From: Phoebastria nigripes
Lineage: Eukaryota > Chordata > Aves > Procellariiformes > Diomedeidae
NCBI GenBank assembly: GCA_035582835.1
Contig: JAYKAV010000966.1
Coordinates: forward strand, 948,775 to 1,012,774
DNA: 64,000 nucleotides
Direction: 5' to 3'
How positions within the stretch are numbered: the first letter of the stretch is position 1; each line of letters begins with the position of its first letter. The notes beneath the pieces are model-generated. The model was given only the letters and a program-made list of their open reading frames with translations. It had not been told where the DNA came from and did no database searches. Shown piece after piece: positions 1 to 35,000 of this stretch. The position numbers and the translations under genes were made by a program.

Positions 1-22394
<22,394 letters not shown>

Positions 22395-22698
22395 ATACAG
22401 GCAGCTCTGTCTTGCTTTGCTGCACTATGAAGACTGTTAAAATATAACCATACAATTTAACCCGTGGTCAGACGTAGATTTTACTATCCAAAGATGTTGG
22501 AGAAGATGTGGAAAAGCAGATGCATTATACAGAAGCCAGATGTTGTCTGTTTTGGGTGGGGTTTTTTTGCCTTGTAATATGAATGTATTCCCAACTCACA
22601 AAGGGTGATAAAGAACGGCTTCATTCTGACAAAATTATGCACTGAGTTCTGTCGAGCTGTGTGTTCTGCATGTTTCATTTTATCAGTTGTATTGCCAA

Positions 22699-22704
22699 AA
22701 TAAA
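22699..22704 (+). terminator. MAPK11 polyadenylation signal
   Basis: AATAAA 305 bases after the stop, followed by T-rich sequence, so a 3' UTR of about 330 bases is likely. Further AATAAA hexamers at 22965-22970 and 23797-23802 could give longer 3' UTRs. Confidence 0.75.
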
Positions 22705-25682
22705 GGTGACTTTTTAAATTAATTTTAAAATTGTACATTTAAAGCATGAATGTATACAAACATAAACATAGAAGTCCATACAATCCATTTTCTCTCTGGC
22801 ATTTTATCTGTCCGTTTTCATATTATTTCTAGTTAGTGCCTTTATGAAGAGAGGGCGTGGTAGTGAGATAGACAGAATATGCATATGTAGTCATATCTGT
22901 GGTGGTCTTACAAATTTACTGGATGTCTCTCAAGCGATCTTAACACCAGTTGCAAGTCAGTGAAAATAAATCTTTGTCTTCTGTTGCCATTCAAGTGTCT
23001 GTTCTCATTATTTTCCCCATGAATATTTTTTTAATCTGCACAATACCCGTTTGTGAGACGATTTTACTTCCCGATGGTACTCCTGACCATGCCATCGGTG
23101 GAGTGCTGGTGAATTTGCCCGAGTTTACGGGCAGGTGCCCTGAAGGCACTGCGGCAGATCTTTGTAGTCTTCTGCAAGCTTCAGCAAAGGCTGTCACAGA
23201 TGGCAGTGCAGGAGTACTCAGTTCAGTTCACAGCTTTGAATTCAATATTCCTCATTGTCTTATTTTCCTTCACATAATCCTTGGGAAAATAATCTAATAA
23301 TTGCCATTGGAAGACATGACAAAACAAGAAGATTTAAGAATTTGTTTGTGAAAAACAAAATATTCATCTCATCAGAGTTTCTTTTTAAGCAAAATTTTAA
23401 AGGCTTTCCAGCTCTGAAAAGTTGGAAAATTAAATAATAAATTGCAGGATACACCAGATATACCGAGATTTCTTAAAGAATTAAATTTATCTGATTTCCC
23501 CATTGAAGGCATAATACTGAAACAGGAATATCCTTTGGCATGAGGCCCCTTGCGGTGTACTGGCTGTGTCTTTCTACATACTTGTGATTCACAGTTGTTC
23601 AACATTGTTCATTTTTGTCTCTCGTTCTTGCTCTGTCAGAGTCTCATTTTGGAGGTGGCTTTTTATAATATTTAGGTTTTCTGCAGCTTTTGTCATTAAG
23701 ATTCAGTTGTACAGCTATTACATGAGGTAATGAATTCTACTGTGTTTATTTACCTTCCTCTGTATCTTTTCTATGTAAAAAGAAAAGCTTTTTCTTAATA
23801 AACAGATTTAAAAAAATCAAGTCCAAGAACTTTGATTTTTCAGAGATACTTGATACAGTATTGTTTGTCGTCTTTGAGAAATGGAAATAAGCATTCCATC
23901 TAGAAAATGTGCTCCTAATTTGTGGACCAAGTGGTGGACTGCTGTTGATAATGTTGGCCAGTTATCCGGTACTTGCATCCAGCGGAATACAGCCACTTNT
24001 ATCCAACTTTCTGCAAGGCATATTAATCTGAAAGTAAATGCCTGCGTGGATTTCTTGNGAGTCCTCTAAGTCTTGTCTGGCCGTCATTACTTTGGCTTCC
24101 TACGAAGCTGGATGAGGCCTGTAATGGCCATGCAACAACTGAATTTCATGCTGACTAAAACAGGTGAAAAGGTTGTAAAGCCTTAAATTATTTGCCTGAC
24201 TACATAATGAAAATAATCACTTAGTCATATCTTAAATATATTTTTGTCATTTGTTTGTTTACCAGTTAACAGAGAAGTAGCTCAGTGCTTTATTTTCTCT
24301 GAAATCTGATAATGAGCATGCTAGCCTGTTCTGCAGCTCTATTCCAGCTGGAAGGGCCTTGGATGAAGTAAAGAGATTTCACAAGAACCTCCTGCATCCA
24401 NCGATAATTAATTTAGTGTGGGATTTGTCCCATCATTTGTTTAATCTGGTTTCCTGGCTATGAGGGTGGCCGTCGCCAAATGTTTCAAAGGATGTGTAAA
24501 ACTCTGTGGTAGGCAAAGACCAGACGGTCTGCTCTTGCCATAGCTCTGCTACTTGAGGTAGAAAGAAAGTTTTATATCACTTCCAAAATTTGTTCTTCTG
24601 GCAACTCTGAATCTTCCTCTGAATATTTCCTTTTACATTCAAAGATGTATCTTTTTCTAGGAGATAAATTATGTAGGAAGAATATGGTCACAACCACATC
24701 TGAACTAATCAAAGGTGACAGTAATGGGTAACAAGAGCTCAGCTATTTTTAATGAAATACCATCAAAACCCATAAATCAGATCATTTTAATGTCAAGAAA
24801 AACAGTAGGGAGAGAGACATCTTCCTCCTAGATTTGCAAAATGAGGGCAATTTCTTAGACCTCAAAAGCCACTAATTAAAGTATTTTTCTAGAGCAGGTA
24901 ACGGAGTCCCTTGTGGTAATCCAATGTGGGACTGCAATGTGGTAAGTTTATCAGTTTACAACAGCAGGACAGGGTAATTGGAAAGACGGTACCCCACTGG
25001 GACAGGAAGGTGGAAGGCTTAGCACTAACAGTGCTTATCGTTTGAACACAGATGGAAAAAANCATTTGTCAACCAACACAAACAGGCGAATGGAGGAAAA
25101 GGTCTAGGAGTGAGGGCTTTGTCAGGCTTGGTGAACCTGTAAGGCAGATNGCTTAAAAGTAAATTTTAAAGAGTAAATAAATATAAAAGTAAGGCTTTTA
25201 TTTTATAAAAATGTATTTGCTAAAAATGTCTTTAATGAAGGCATTGTTTACATGGCCCAAATTTTATTTGCAGAACTCGTAGTGGAGCCTGCTTAAACTG
25301 TGGGGTTTTAATCTCCCGACACCACTCTTAAGCTTATTATTACAATCGTGCTTTTGCAGGTCCTCTACACATTGCATGTACGTTCCAGGAGAGCGTCGCA
25401 GGTTTTAGCCCACACTAAATTAGGGTGTTCATCATCCCTGCCCACCTGCAAAGCACAGAAGGGACGCGCTGAGCAGCACGGCCAGGCGATGCTAGCGGAG
25501 GCGGCGGCTCAGGCTTCCACTGGGGGAGAACACAACTCCCCGAGGGCTTTCTCTGCTTAATTACTGTCATTGCTAACAATTTTCTTCTAATCTGAATTTA
25601 CCTAATTTCAGCTTTCAGTCACAAGAGCTTGTTATCCCTCCACCTACTGAATTGAAATCACTGCTAGTATTTATTATCTTAC

Positions 25683-25746
25683 TCTATAATCAGTGTTAAG
25701 TGCAACCCCAAGTCTAGTAATTTTATCATCACTGGAAGCAAAAGGT
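25683..25746 (-). other. Exon-like 64-base segment on the minus strand
   Basis: It is flanked by a strong polypyrimidine acceptor (cttctttttccttttgcaag) and a consensus donor gtaaga. One frame reads PFASSDDKITRLGVALNT then DYR without a stop; another frame is also open. It could join the candidate minus-strand transcript, but it is short enough to be chance. Confidence 0.15.
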
Positions 25747-28700
25747 CTTGCAAAAGGAAAAAGAAGTCTTTTGCATACATCTCAATCTTTCGACGTGCGT
25801 AAGTATACACTACACTTCTTTTAAAATCTGCATCTTTATTTTTTAAGCTCTCTACCTCATCAGCACTGAAGCCCAGCAGCAGGAAATTGATACGCCACAG
25901 CCAAAGCAGAAATAAAGACAAGACTAAAGAAATCTCTAATTTACAATGTGCTAATGGAAAGAAAAACCAAGGATGGTTTAGAGGAAAAGCACAGCATTAG
26001 AGAGTATCACGTGCCACGGAATTCCCTCCTCCAAGAATATACAAAGTGGCTACACAAGTATGAAACAGCAGAGTTACTAATAACTTTGGGAATTTATAGG
26101 GGGAAAAATAATAGGAAATTAGGTAATCAACACTGATATATGAAAAAATATATCATGCACCAGAAGGTCAAGAGCCATTAATTAGACAGCATTGTTGCAG
26201 AATTCCCATTAGTGCTCTTGGCATGTTTTTGATGTGGTGCAAAAGATGAAAGCGAGAGGGAAGGAGGGTCAGTACGCTGCAGGATCCGACACAGCGAGCT
26301 CACCCTAGGGACGGGAGCGGGACAACCCTTTCAAGGACAAAATGCTGGCAGCAAAAGCAACTTTGACAGAGGTGGGGAGCGGTCAATACAAAAGCCACTT
26401 CCTTCCTTTCTTCCCGTCACATGTGCTCCTGGCTTACAACAAGAAAACAGACCTCCACCTTCCCGACTCTCAGGACCTGGTCAAAGATGAATCTGTTCAA
26501 AAAGTACCATATTCAGCTGCAGGCACAAATTACTTAAGTATCCTTTGCTACATCTGTAAATTGCTGACTTGGCCCAAGAATCCCTGACAGATGAGCAGTG
26601 GTAAAGATTTAGCTCTTGCTAAAAGAGAATTGCACTGTAAATTGGGTAAATTACATCCTTTGGTAGCAGCAGAAAGGAATTCAGCCTCGGCAAGATCAGT
26701 CTCCTTAGGAAGGAATTAATAGCAACACCTCCGTTTGCTTTAAAAGCAGCTGCTTGTTTCTCTTGCATGTGAATCGTGCTGCTGGTGTCTATGGATGTAG
26801 CGCAACTCTCTACAGCTGGTCCTTAGAAAATCAGCACGCTCGCACAAGTGAGAGTACCAAGTGTCATTAATTTATGAGTCTAGGCAAAAAGCATACGGGT
26901 TTTTAAGGGACTAGTACCAAGAGACTCAGAAAGCTGCATTAGTGTAGCTGCCACTGACCTTCTTTCTGCTGTAAGATAAAATATTGAACGGATATGCCTA
27001 AAAGGGTCTAAGTTTTCACTACAAGGAGGGCATATATTGTGAGTTTCCTATGCGAACACTGATCTTCCAGCCAATCCCACACTTAATCCATTAGACGGGA
27101 AATTTCTACATAATGAGCNAAACTGTTCAATTAGGCTTCAATCTTGCATGCATACAAACGCTTCATTTTGCACTCACATAGTCCCCCAGCTTCAATTATT
27201 GTCACAAATTAAGACACGTACCGTAGCACTGAGGTTTTAGCTAGTCCTTTTAGATTCCAATTTGATCACAAGTAATACTGAACACAGTAGAAATACTGAA
27301 TCACAGCNGCAGCCCTGAGACAAATATACATTAAATCTGCCATAACTGGCAGCCTCCACTGAGCCATACTTTGCTCCTTATAGAATAATATCCTGTAGAT
27401 TAGCACTAAGATAATATATTCCTATTTCATACTCATTTTATAATAGAGCCTGAAGGCTCAAATCAAGAATAAACCCTAGTTACATTACATTCTGTGCAAA
27501 AATAACACACCGTACTCCTGTCCTGTCCAGCTCTCTCGTTAGGTTGTGATGGAAACGCAACAAATGAATGCAACGTTAAGGAGGATGGGAAAGATGGGAT
27601 AAGAGTACCACCAAGTTTTTGGTGATTTAAACGGGTGATGTGCACAACTATGTAGTGACAAATAAGTAAAGCTATCAATCAGTGATACCCATTAACGCTC
27701 TTTTCGTATGATTTTTGCATTGAAGTTGGGAAACTCTTCAACATAAAGAGTAGTTTTTCCTCTGTGCACAATAGCATCTCAGACTGCGACAATCTGTGAT
27801 AGTTTAAAAACTAAACTCCTACAGTTTATTGTAGGAATGAGTATGAAGAGGACCTTTAGGCAGGCTCTGAGGAGAAAGAGTTAGGAGAGTGTTAAAAGCA
27901 GTTGGTTTACACATAGCTGTCTGCTACCCTCTACACCCGGCCCTGCTTCCTCCACCCCCCTCCAGCAAGCAGGGATAATGGGGTAGTAAGTAGTGACTTA
28001 GTTAAGTTCTCACTCAACCTCTTGAACAAATGAAACGGCCAGTTTAAAAAAATTTTTTTTTCTTTTTTTAAAAAAAGCACTTAGGTGGTGCATATTTATT
28101 CCTTTTTGCTGATGGCTGAGTGCTCTCGCAGCATGGCGAGGCCCTCAGGGGTGCTCCGTGTCACAGAAACTGAACTGAAGCACCCTGCTCAGGGGGCAGA
28201 GAGACAACACCAGCAAAGTTGCAAAATAGTTGGCAGCAGCTCCAGTGGGGAAGGGTGGGGACACAACAGCAGGGGAATATTTTCAGATGAAAACTGAGAT
28301 TTTTTTTCTTTAAGCTTTACTTCTTGTTGTAATAAATAAAATGGACTTACTTCCTCCATGGCAATGTATGTAAGTTGACAAGAAAAGAGTACTTTTTGAA
28401 GGTGGGGACAGGAAGCTGGTTAAAAAAAATAATATTCTAGGAATCAGCTTTTGACAATTCAGCAAGATTTTATGTTTACTGACATTTAAGGTGTGTTTTA
28501 CAGAACTGAAGTATTCATATGTGAATTGGTNTATTAAGAATAAAATGACCATGTGAAAGACATCTTATAAACAGACAGAAAAGTGGGAAGATGCTTGATT
28601 TTTTCCAAGGACCTTGTATGATCTCCTGCTTTCCCCCGGTTGAATCCACATTGCCAGTGCCTGGACTGGGGGATCAAGGTCCCAGTCCCTCTCCCTGCTC

Positions 28701-29698
28701 ACACAGATGCACGTCCTTCGCCCAGGGCCCGGCAGCCAGCCCGCAGTTCAGCTCCTGACAAACTAAGCTGTGCCATTTTATCACTGCTAATAAACAGTTT
28801 GTTGCGAGCAGCGTTGCCGTCAAACTCTCTCACCAGACTCCGTACCTGCAGAACTTCTCAGGAAAACATGGTGAGCTTTCTCACGGCTCTCTTGCAGAGC
28901 TCCTGCTCCAGCACCAAAGCCACATGTCCAGGCTGGAGTGGAAATGGAGTTCTCAGTCCCCAGAGGGATTAGAAAGACTACTGTACACATTCCATCTACC
29001 TCATGTGCTTTGCAGCTGATGGCAACCTTCCAACACATTGAAAGTTGGCTCTTTAAAAAAAAAAGGGTATCAAAACGAATGTTTCTTCATGGTAAAAACT
29101 TTGCCATCCTTCCATTTACGGGATAGGCATTAGGAAAGTGGGATTTTTGCATCATTACTGCATTTATTATCTTTTATTCATGATGTCTGAAGAAGGTTCC
29201 TTTTTGTTCTATAACCTTTACAATAAATATATGCCAAAAGCAGAAACATCTGATAGCATTCCTTTTTTAATTTATCCTGTCAAGCACACACTGCCTGGGA
29301 TAAGATATGGCCATAGTATCCTATTACTCTCATCGCAACAGATTGTTTTGCGAAAATACATCACCATATATCCAGCCAAGCCTCGCAGGATGCTGAGGCT
29401 CACGCATTTTGTGACGCTGCTGTAAGATCTACCAGCTGTGGAGGGATCCAAGTTTCTCCTCTCGCTCCCTTCATAGACACTTGTAATGGTTTTATTAGAC
29501 AAAGCTTCCCTTCTTACAACAGTGCTCATTTTTCAGTAAGTTTATCAGTTCATCTGCTCTATGTGTGATTTGATGAGAAAAAGTGGTCTTGTATTTAACC
29601 TATGCTGCTACCTCATCCACCTACAGCAAAGTATACCTAAATACTTACACGAAGGAAAAACATGGGGAAAACAGCATTGGCCAATTTCGTCACTGAAT

Positions 29699-29812
29699 TT
29701 AAAATATCTTACAAAAGTTGCTCCATAATCTTCTCAGCTTCTGCACAAGAGTGATGTTGTCTTGGCGCTGTGGGTTAGTACTTTCATCTGCTGTATCAAA
29801 ATCATCTACTTT
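29699..29812 (-). CDS. Candidate exon 3 (stop-containing) of an unidentified minus-strand small gene
   Basis: The acceptor has a T-rich tract ending atcaaggcag. The phase matches candidate exon 2 (phase 0). It reads KVDDFDTADESTNPQRQ, then DNITLVQKLRRLWSNF, and stops at TAA 29701-29699, for a total of about 90 residues over three exons. An internal gtaaga just past 29713 could be an alternative donor. A minus-strand AATAAA lies near 29490. No homologue is recognised. Confidence 0.3.
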   Translation of the reverse strand, partial: KVDDFDTADESTNPQRQDNITLVQKLRRLWSNFCKIF

Positions 29813-30164
29813 CTGCCTTGATAAAAAGCAAGTATAAGAAAGCATCATTTTGCAACAACTGGATAAAGAAAAATAGGTGAGGGATCAAAAGCAGAACTAA
29901 TCCTTACTGTACTAGACACATATATTTGTCATTAAAAGTAATTTAACTAATGGACTGGCTCAAAACCGAGTGGCAGGTAAAGCTGCTCTATCCTTCACCT
30001 TGCCCATACCACATTTCACTCCAGCTATCATCTGAATAGCAAACACGGCATAAAAGTGATGTTAGAAATTAAAAAAAAAAAAAAAAAAAAAATCTGCTGG
30101 GACAGTGGATTTTAAAAACAAACACGTATCACTAATCTAACACTTGACACGAGGCTCACATTAC

Positions 30165-30307
30165 CTGGCAAATATCAGAAGGTTGGTTTCCGTACTGACT
30201 AAACCAGGGAGTGAAACAGGTCACCGGTCGGCAGAGAGCAGCGCTGGGAAACATGGCGATTGGGTGGAGGGATGTTAGTCCAGGCTTAGCGAATTTGCAG
30301 CGCTGCT
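30165..30307 (-). CDS. Candidate exon 2 of an unidentified minus-strand small gene
   Basis: 143 bases on the minus strand between the acceptor gttgcctgcag and the donor CAG/gtaatg. In the phase set by candidate exon 1 it is fully open: it begins EQRCKFAKPGLTSLHP, contains an internal in-frame ATG (30254-30252) and ends YGNQPSDICQ. It contains several Cys but no recognised domain. Chance openness over 47 codons is possible. Confidence 0.3.
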
Positions 30308-30766
30308 CTGCAGGCAACTTCAGAAACAGCGTTTTCCTCCTGTACCCGACAGGTAACTGATGGGAGGAGGGAAGTCAGGGCTGCTCTTCCACATTCGGTA
30401 GTTAGGCACGAAAAGGTCCGCGCCCATGGCAGCTACCAAAAAGGCATCAGGAACAGTGAAACTTGGCCAGATTGCCCCTTCCGAGCTAAGCCACAAACTG
30501 AACTCTAGTGACAGCGAGTCTGAATTATCTAACCACAGCGACATTGCTCAGGGATGAAGTCAGACAAAACAAAGGCTTTACCAGACCCTGAAGGACAAGA
30601 ATTTTTATTATATTCACACAGAGAACACATAAACCATTTTTTACAGCAGGTCTTTGCCTTACACGTGCCAGTCCAGGCCTATTTACTACGGAGATACTGA
30701 GAAGGTCGCTACTCTCCGTACTCCAGCACAGCAATTGTTTCAAGCTGCTGCTTGACTGTTTCTTAC

Positions 30767-30782
30767 CGCACCAGCCATGCAT
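30767..30782 (-). CDS. Candidate exon 1 of an unidentified minus-strand small gene
   Basis: On the minus strand an ATG (30782-30780) opens MHGWC plus one base, followed by a consensus donor, GCG then gtaaga, at 30766. It lies about 670 bases upstream of the MAPK12 ATG, facing away from it, where a divergent transcript from the CpG island would run. I do not recognise the product. It could equally be a non-coding divergent transcript. Confidence 0.3.
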
Positions 30783-31039
30783 GGGACCACTTGTGCTGAG
30801 CGACTGAATCAAGCGTGTGCTTGTTTCTACTCAACGGTAGGAAGTACTGTTGAAACTTGGGGTCTGACCCCGAGATGAACTGGGAAGCCCTCAGCTGCAC
30901 ACCTTCGTGCAAAGGTCATTTGAAAGCTCGCTTTTGTACTCCCAGCTCTCATCAATGACAGCCCCTCGTATTCCTTAACGCTTTCATGTAAAAGTCGGTT
31001 GCACCTATCAGATCCCAAACTCCACCGCAAAACGCGCCC

Positions 31040-32090
31040 CGAGTGAAGTGCCACGCCGTGCCGCGTACTCGCCGGAGAAGAGGGCAGGGATGCATCTGCT
31101 GTCAGCGCCATAGCACGGACTCCTGCAGACAGCGAGAGCCTCGGCACCTGTTTCCCCGCTGCCGCCGGGCACAGGCAGGCTGGACGGGCTCGCTGGCCCC
31201 GCCGCCCGCCGGGACACCCTGCGGCTCGCCACCCTCCGCCTCCGTGGGGCGCAGCCCCCGGTGCCCCGGCGGGGGGGCGGGCACGCCTGGCCCCAGCCTG
31301 CCGGCGGGAGGTGCGCGGGGAGCGGGGCGGGAGGCGCCGCTCGCCCAAGCCCAGCCCCTCGCCGCCGCCCGGCTCGGCGGCGCTGGACGCTCCCGCTCCC
31401 CCCCCGCCCGGGCTCTCTGTCGGTGGGTGCCGGCGGGGGGCCGCAGCGCCATGTCCTCCCCCAAGAACGGCTTCTACCGGCAGGAGATCACCAAGACCCT
31501 CTGGGAAGTGCGGGACCGCTACCGGGACCTGCAGCCGGTGGGGTCCGGCGCTTACGGAGCCGTCTGGTGAGCGGGGCGAGGCGGGGCAGGGCAGACCCGG
31601 GAAGAGGCGGCTGGGGGCGGGGGGGCGGCGACGGCGGGGCGCNGCGGTGGCCTCTGCCCCGGGCCGGGGGCCGCTGCTCGGCCCGGCCCGGCCCGGCCCT
31701 CTCTCGCCAACTTTTCCGGTTGTGCCTGACCCGGCCTGGCCCCGCCCGGTGCTGCCGGGGCCCCGCGGGGGCTGAGGGGGGCGGCCCCGCTGCCCACCTG
31801 GCCGCCCCCGAGCCGGGCGCCGGGAGGCGGGCTGTGCTGCCGGGGGAGCCCAGCCCTTCGCGGCGGAGCGGGCAGGCGTACCGCGTTCCGTCCCACGCGT
31901 GTTTTCGTCCCCGGCGCAAGCAGAGCCCTGAGCGCCGCCCCCGCCCTGCCCTGCCCAGCCCAGCCCTGCCTGGGGAGCGCTGCCCGCGGCGCCCGGCCCC
32001 GGCCCCGGCCCGCGGGGTGCGGCTGCCCCGGAGCGGCAGCGTCCCCAAAACCCGGGGTGTTGGCCCTTGGGACGGGACACCTGGTTTGGG
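31040..32090 (+). promoter_or_regulatory. MAPK12 CpG-island promoter
   Basis: A sharp switch to very GC- and CpG-rich sequence around exon 1, with GC-box (Sp1-type) matches ggggcggg at 31274-31281 and 31324-31331 and no TATA box seen upstream of the ATG. Such promoters are usually broadly active and often bidirectional. The long open frames on both strands here are GC-driven shadows. Confidence 0.85.
31451..31566 (+). CDS. MAPK12: MAPK12 exon 1 (start codon and Gly-rich loop)
   Basis: 116 bases, [20 protein letters not shown], then [18 protein letters not shown] and two bases of a Cys codon, donor gtgagc. G at position -3 supports the ATG. It lies inside the CpG island. Confidence 0.94.
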
Positions 32091-35000
32091 TTTGTGTTGT
32101 TGGTGGGTTTTTGGGTTTTGTGGGAATTTTTTTTGGTTTTTGCTTTTTTTTCTTCCTCCCCAGATGTTCCTCTTTAATGCTTTTGAAAATTGGCTACTTT
32201 TCATCGCAGGGCCTGGCAGCGTTTTAAACGAATGAAACCAGATGCCNGATGCTGCCAGCGAGGTGTTTGGGGAGGTGGTCTCCTCCTTTGGCCCAGGGAG
32301 GCCATGCAGGCCCCTGGCAGGACGCAGGTTGAGGGCCGGGCAGCGCAGGGCAGGATGCGGCCGTGCTCCAGTCCCAGTGGGGCTGTGGGATTTGCAGTCT
32401 CGGTTCGGTCCTCGCTCACCAAACTCTTCCTTTTCCCTTAAAGCTCAGCCATCGATGGAAGAAGTGGTACCAAAGTGGCCATTAAGAAATTGTACCGCCC
32501 GTTTCAGTCTGAACTCTTTGCCAAACGAGCCTACCGAGAGCTGCGCCTCCTGAAACACATGAAGCACGAAAACGTGAGTTGGGTCGTTAGCAGATATCCC
32601 CTCAAGGCCACAGTTTACACACCCTAAAAACAAAAAGAAAATTATGCAGAGTCAGACAAGGCAGATATGTGGCTGCATGGAATTCAGGAGTCTTTGGGCA
32701 AGACCTGCGTGTCTGTCTTTTGTCTGTCTGTCCTTTATCTACAAACATCAGTTCACACAAACCAGAATATCCTGTGGTAAACACCACTTCATTTCCATGT
32801 AGGAAAGGTTGGGTAGGGAAGGTTAGGACCACGCTGGAATTTGTGCTCAGAGCTAGTGAGAGAGATTAAGGACCAGAAATTACAATCTCTGTCACTACAA
32901 TCCTGTGAGGTGCAGGAGAGTGCAGAGCATGGGTCTGTGCCTGTGGGTCTCAGGTGCCAGCATCTCTTTTTTTTCTGAACTTGCATGAAGATGGCTATGG
33001 CACATACACATATCTTTGGGGAGGGGGTAGGGTTTTCCTTTTTCTTATTGTTCATGAGGCATTTGAAAGTTTTGGGTTCATACTAATGTGAAACAGGAAA
33101 AGTTTGTGAATGACTAAATAAATTGCTTTACTGGGAAGCAGAGAATAGGATACAGAGCTCTGCACAGATTCCCGCGTAATGTGAAAGAACAGCCGTAGAA
33201 AGAAGTGTTGAAAGTGTCATTGAGATAGTTCCAACAGTGCTTAGTGGTTTAAGAAAAAAATAAAGGAGGGGAGATTTGTGTGATAACAGTTATTGTGGTA
33301 TCAAAGCACAGACTCCAGGTGAGAAGGGTCCCAGCGTGGGCTTGGAGGATCACAGTAGTGGCTTTAAATGCTGTTCATCATGAATGCATGTGGAAAAAAA
33401 GGGTTTGGAGGGAGTTGTTAAAATGATGCATAAGAATCTGGTTTAAAATGTTAATAACGTGGGAGATTAGAGCATAGCTCCATTCAGATGGCCTTCAAGG
33501 AAAGCTAGGAGATTGAAAGCGAGGATAAGAGAAACTGGTAATAACAATAGCCAGTCATTGCCATTTAACATTATGGTATTAACATTGTGANTACCAACAA
33601 TATCCAGGTTCATTTTGAAGAATAATCTGTGGGATGTCCTGACTGTTCAGAAAAAAACGGACCTATTTGTAGGCTTAAGAACCTGTGTGCCTGTTAGCAT
33701 TTTAGTCTGAATCTTTTAACACATTTGATCACTTTACTTGATTCCTTTGAAGTAACTGCTTCATAACCACTGCTGTATATGTTAAAGAGTTAACATTTGC
33801 AGGGAACTTCTGTGTCATGCATGGGCTTTCATACTTTCAGCATTTTCTTTACTGAACATTTGGGAGCAGAGCAGCTCATGCAGTTGCCAAGCTCCTAACT
33901 GTGTCCAGAATTTTGAGATTATTTTTCTTCCATTTCCCAGAATAATCTGTTGGGTAGCATTTTCCACTCCTGGTGGTTTTTATGCGGTGTATGCCCTTCA
34001 GGATAATACTCTGGAACCCCTCCACGGACTCGTTTGATAATTAAAGAGTCTAGAAGAAAATGCTCACTGGGGAACATGAGCACAATCTGTAAAAGTTACA
34101 AATCAATATATATGAAGGAAGGGAATAATTTACAGTCTTAGGAAACAGTTTGGACCNCAGAAAGAAGAATCTGGTCTATGTACTAAGGAAAAGTTTTACC
34201 ATGAATTATGGCATCTACTCATTAGAGAACAAAGACTGAATAAATGATCCTGCAGGGATTTGNGGGCACCATGGAGGCAGAAGCTGACCACTCCACCCAT
34301 CTGCAGTGAGGCTGAGATGGCAGTACAGCCCGTCAAGAGAATTTCCATCCANCATCCCAGCCTCACACCCTTCTGTCAGTCGTTTCGCCCACGGTGAATT
34401 AGGAGTAGCAACAACACCTTTTAGGATTTCTAGTCCCTGTGCTGATCTCAGGATACTCCTTTAGCTGCTCCACCCATCCAAAATTAAACCAGAGTGGCTG
34501 TATCACTCTTCGTCAGGATTTTCAGGCCCCCGCTTTGACCCACCACCATTCTGTCAGAGAGCCTCTTTTTTGCATATTTCTACCGAAGGATGGATTTACA
34601 GGCAGACAGTAAGGTCCTTTCCCGTTCACATCAGCAGTCCACAGTGTGCTGTGCATACCTTTAATGATCCGTACAGTAGTGGCAGGACAGCTGCCTGTTC
34701 TCAGTTGTTACCATTGTGGCTTCTGTGGGTCTGGCTATGGAGTTTTGAATGGGCCCCACTCACGTGGGTGCATATCTCCTTGTAACAGGAATTAGTAGAA
34801 TAGAACTGTGATTGAAGTATCCTTCCTGATTTTTCTGTTCACTGATANGTTATAGTATACTTCTATAAAATAGCAGTTATCTGTCTTTCTGGCTGTACTA
34901 TAAATACAACTGCTATTAAAAATTAATAAAACTGAAGTAATTGTTTCAAAGACCACAACAAAATAGCGATGTTATCTCTGTCTTGGGTGTTGATAATCTA

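Larger units (their letters stand above)
22395..30160. other. MAPK11 3' UTR and MAPK11-MAPK12 intergenic region
   Basis: About 7.8 kb, mostly AT-rich, with no recognisable known gene or mobile element. An A22 run lies at 30071-30092. Minus-strand exon-like segments at 25683-25746 and 29699-29812 are listed separately. Confidence 0.75.

Noticed and set aside
22950..23297. 115-codon plus-strand open frame downstream of MAPK11
   Set aside because: No recognised domain and no splice context. It lies in possible extended 3' UTR; I regard it as chance.
25679..25921. 80-codon minus-strand open frame (ADEVESLKNKDADFKRS)
   Set aside because: It looks protein-like, but no family is recognised and its 3' part overlaps a polypyrimidine acceptor, which suggests intron-like sequence.
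29272..29529. 85-codon minus-strand open frame near the candidate small gene
   Set aside because: No convincing acceptor or donor links it to the neighbouring candidate exons.
30827..32080. 417-codon minus-strand open frame over the MAPK12 promoter
   Set aside because: It lies in the CpG island, is Pro/Arg/Gly/Ala-rich, overlaps MAPK12 exon 1 in antisense, and similar long frames occur there on both strands. It is a base-composition artefact.
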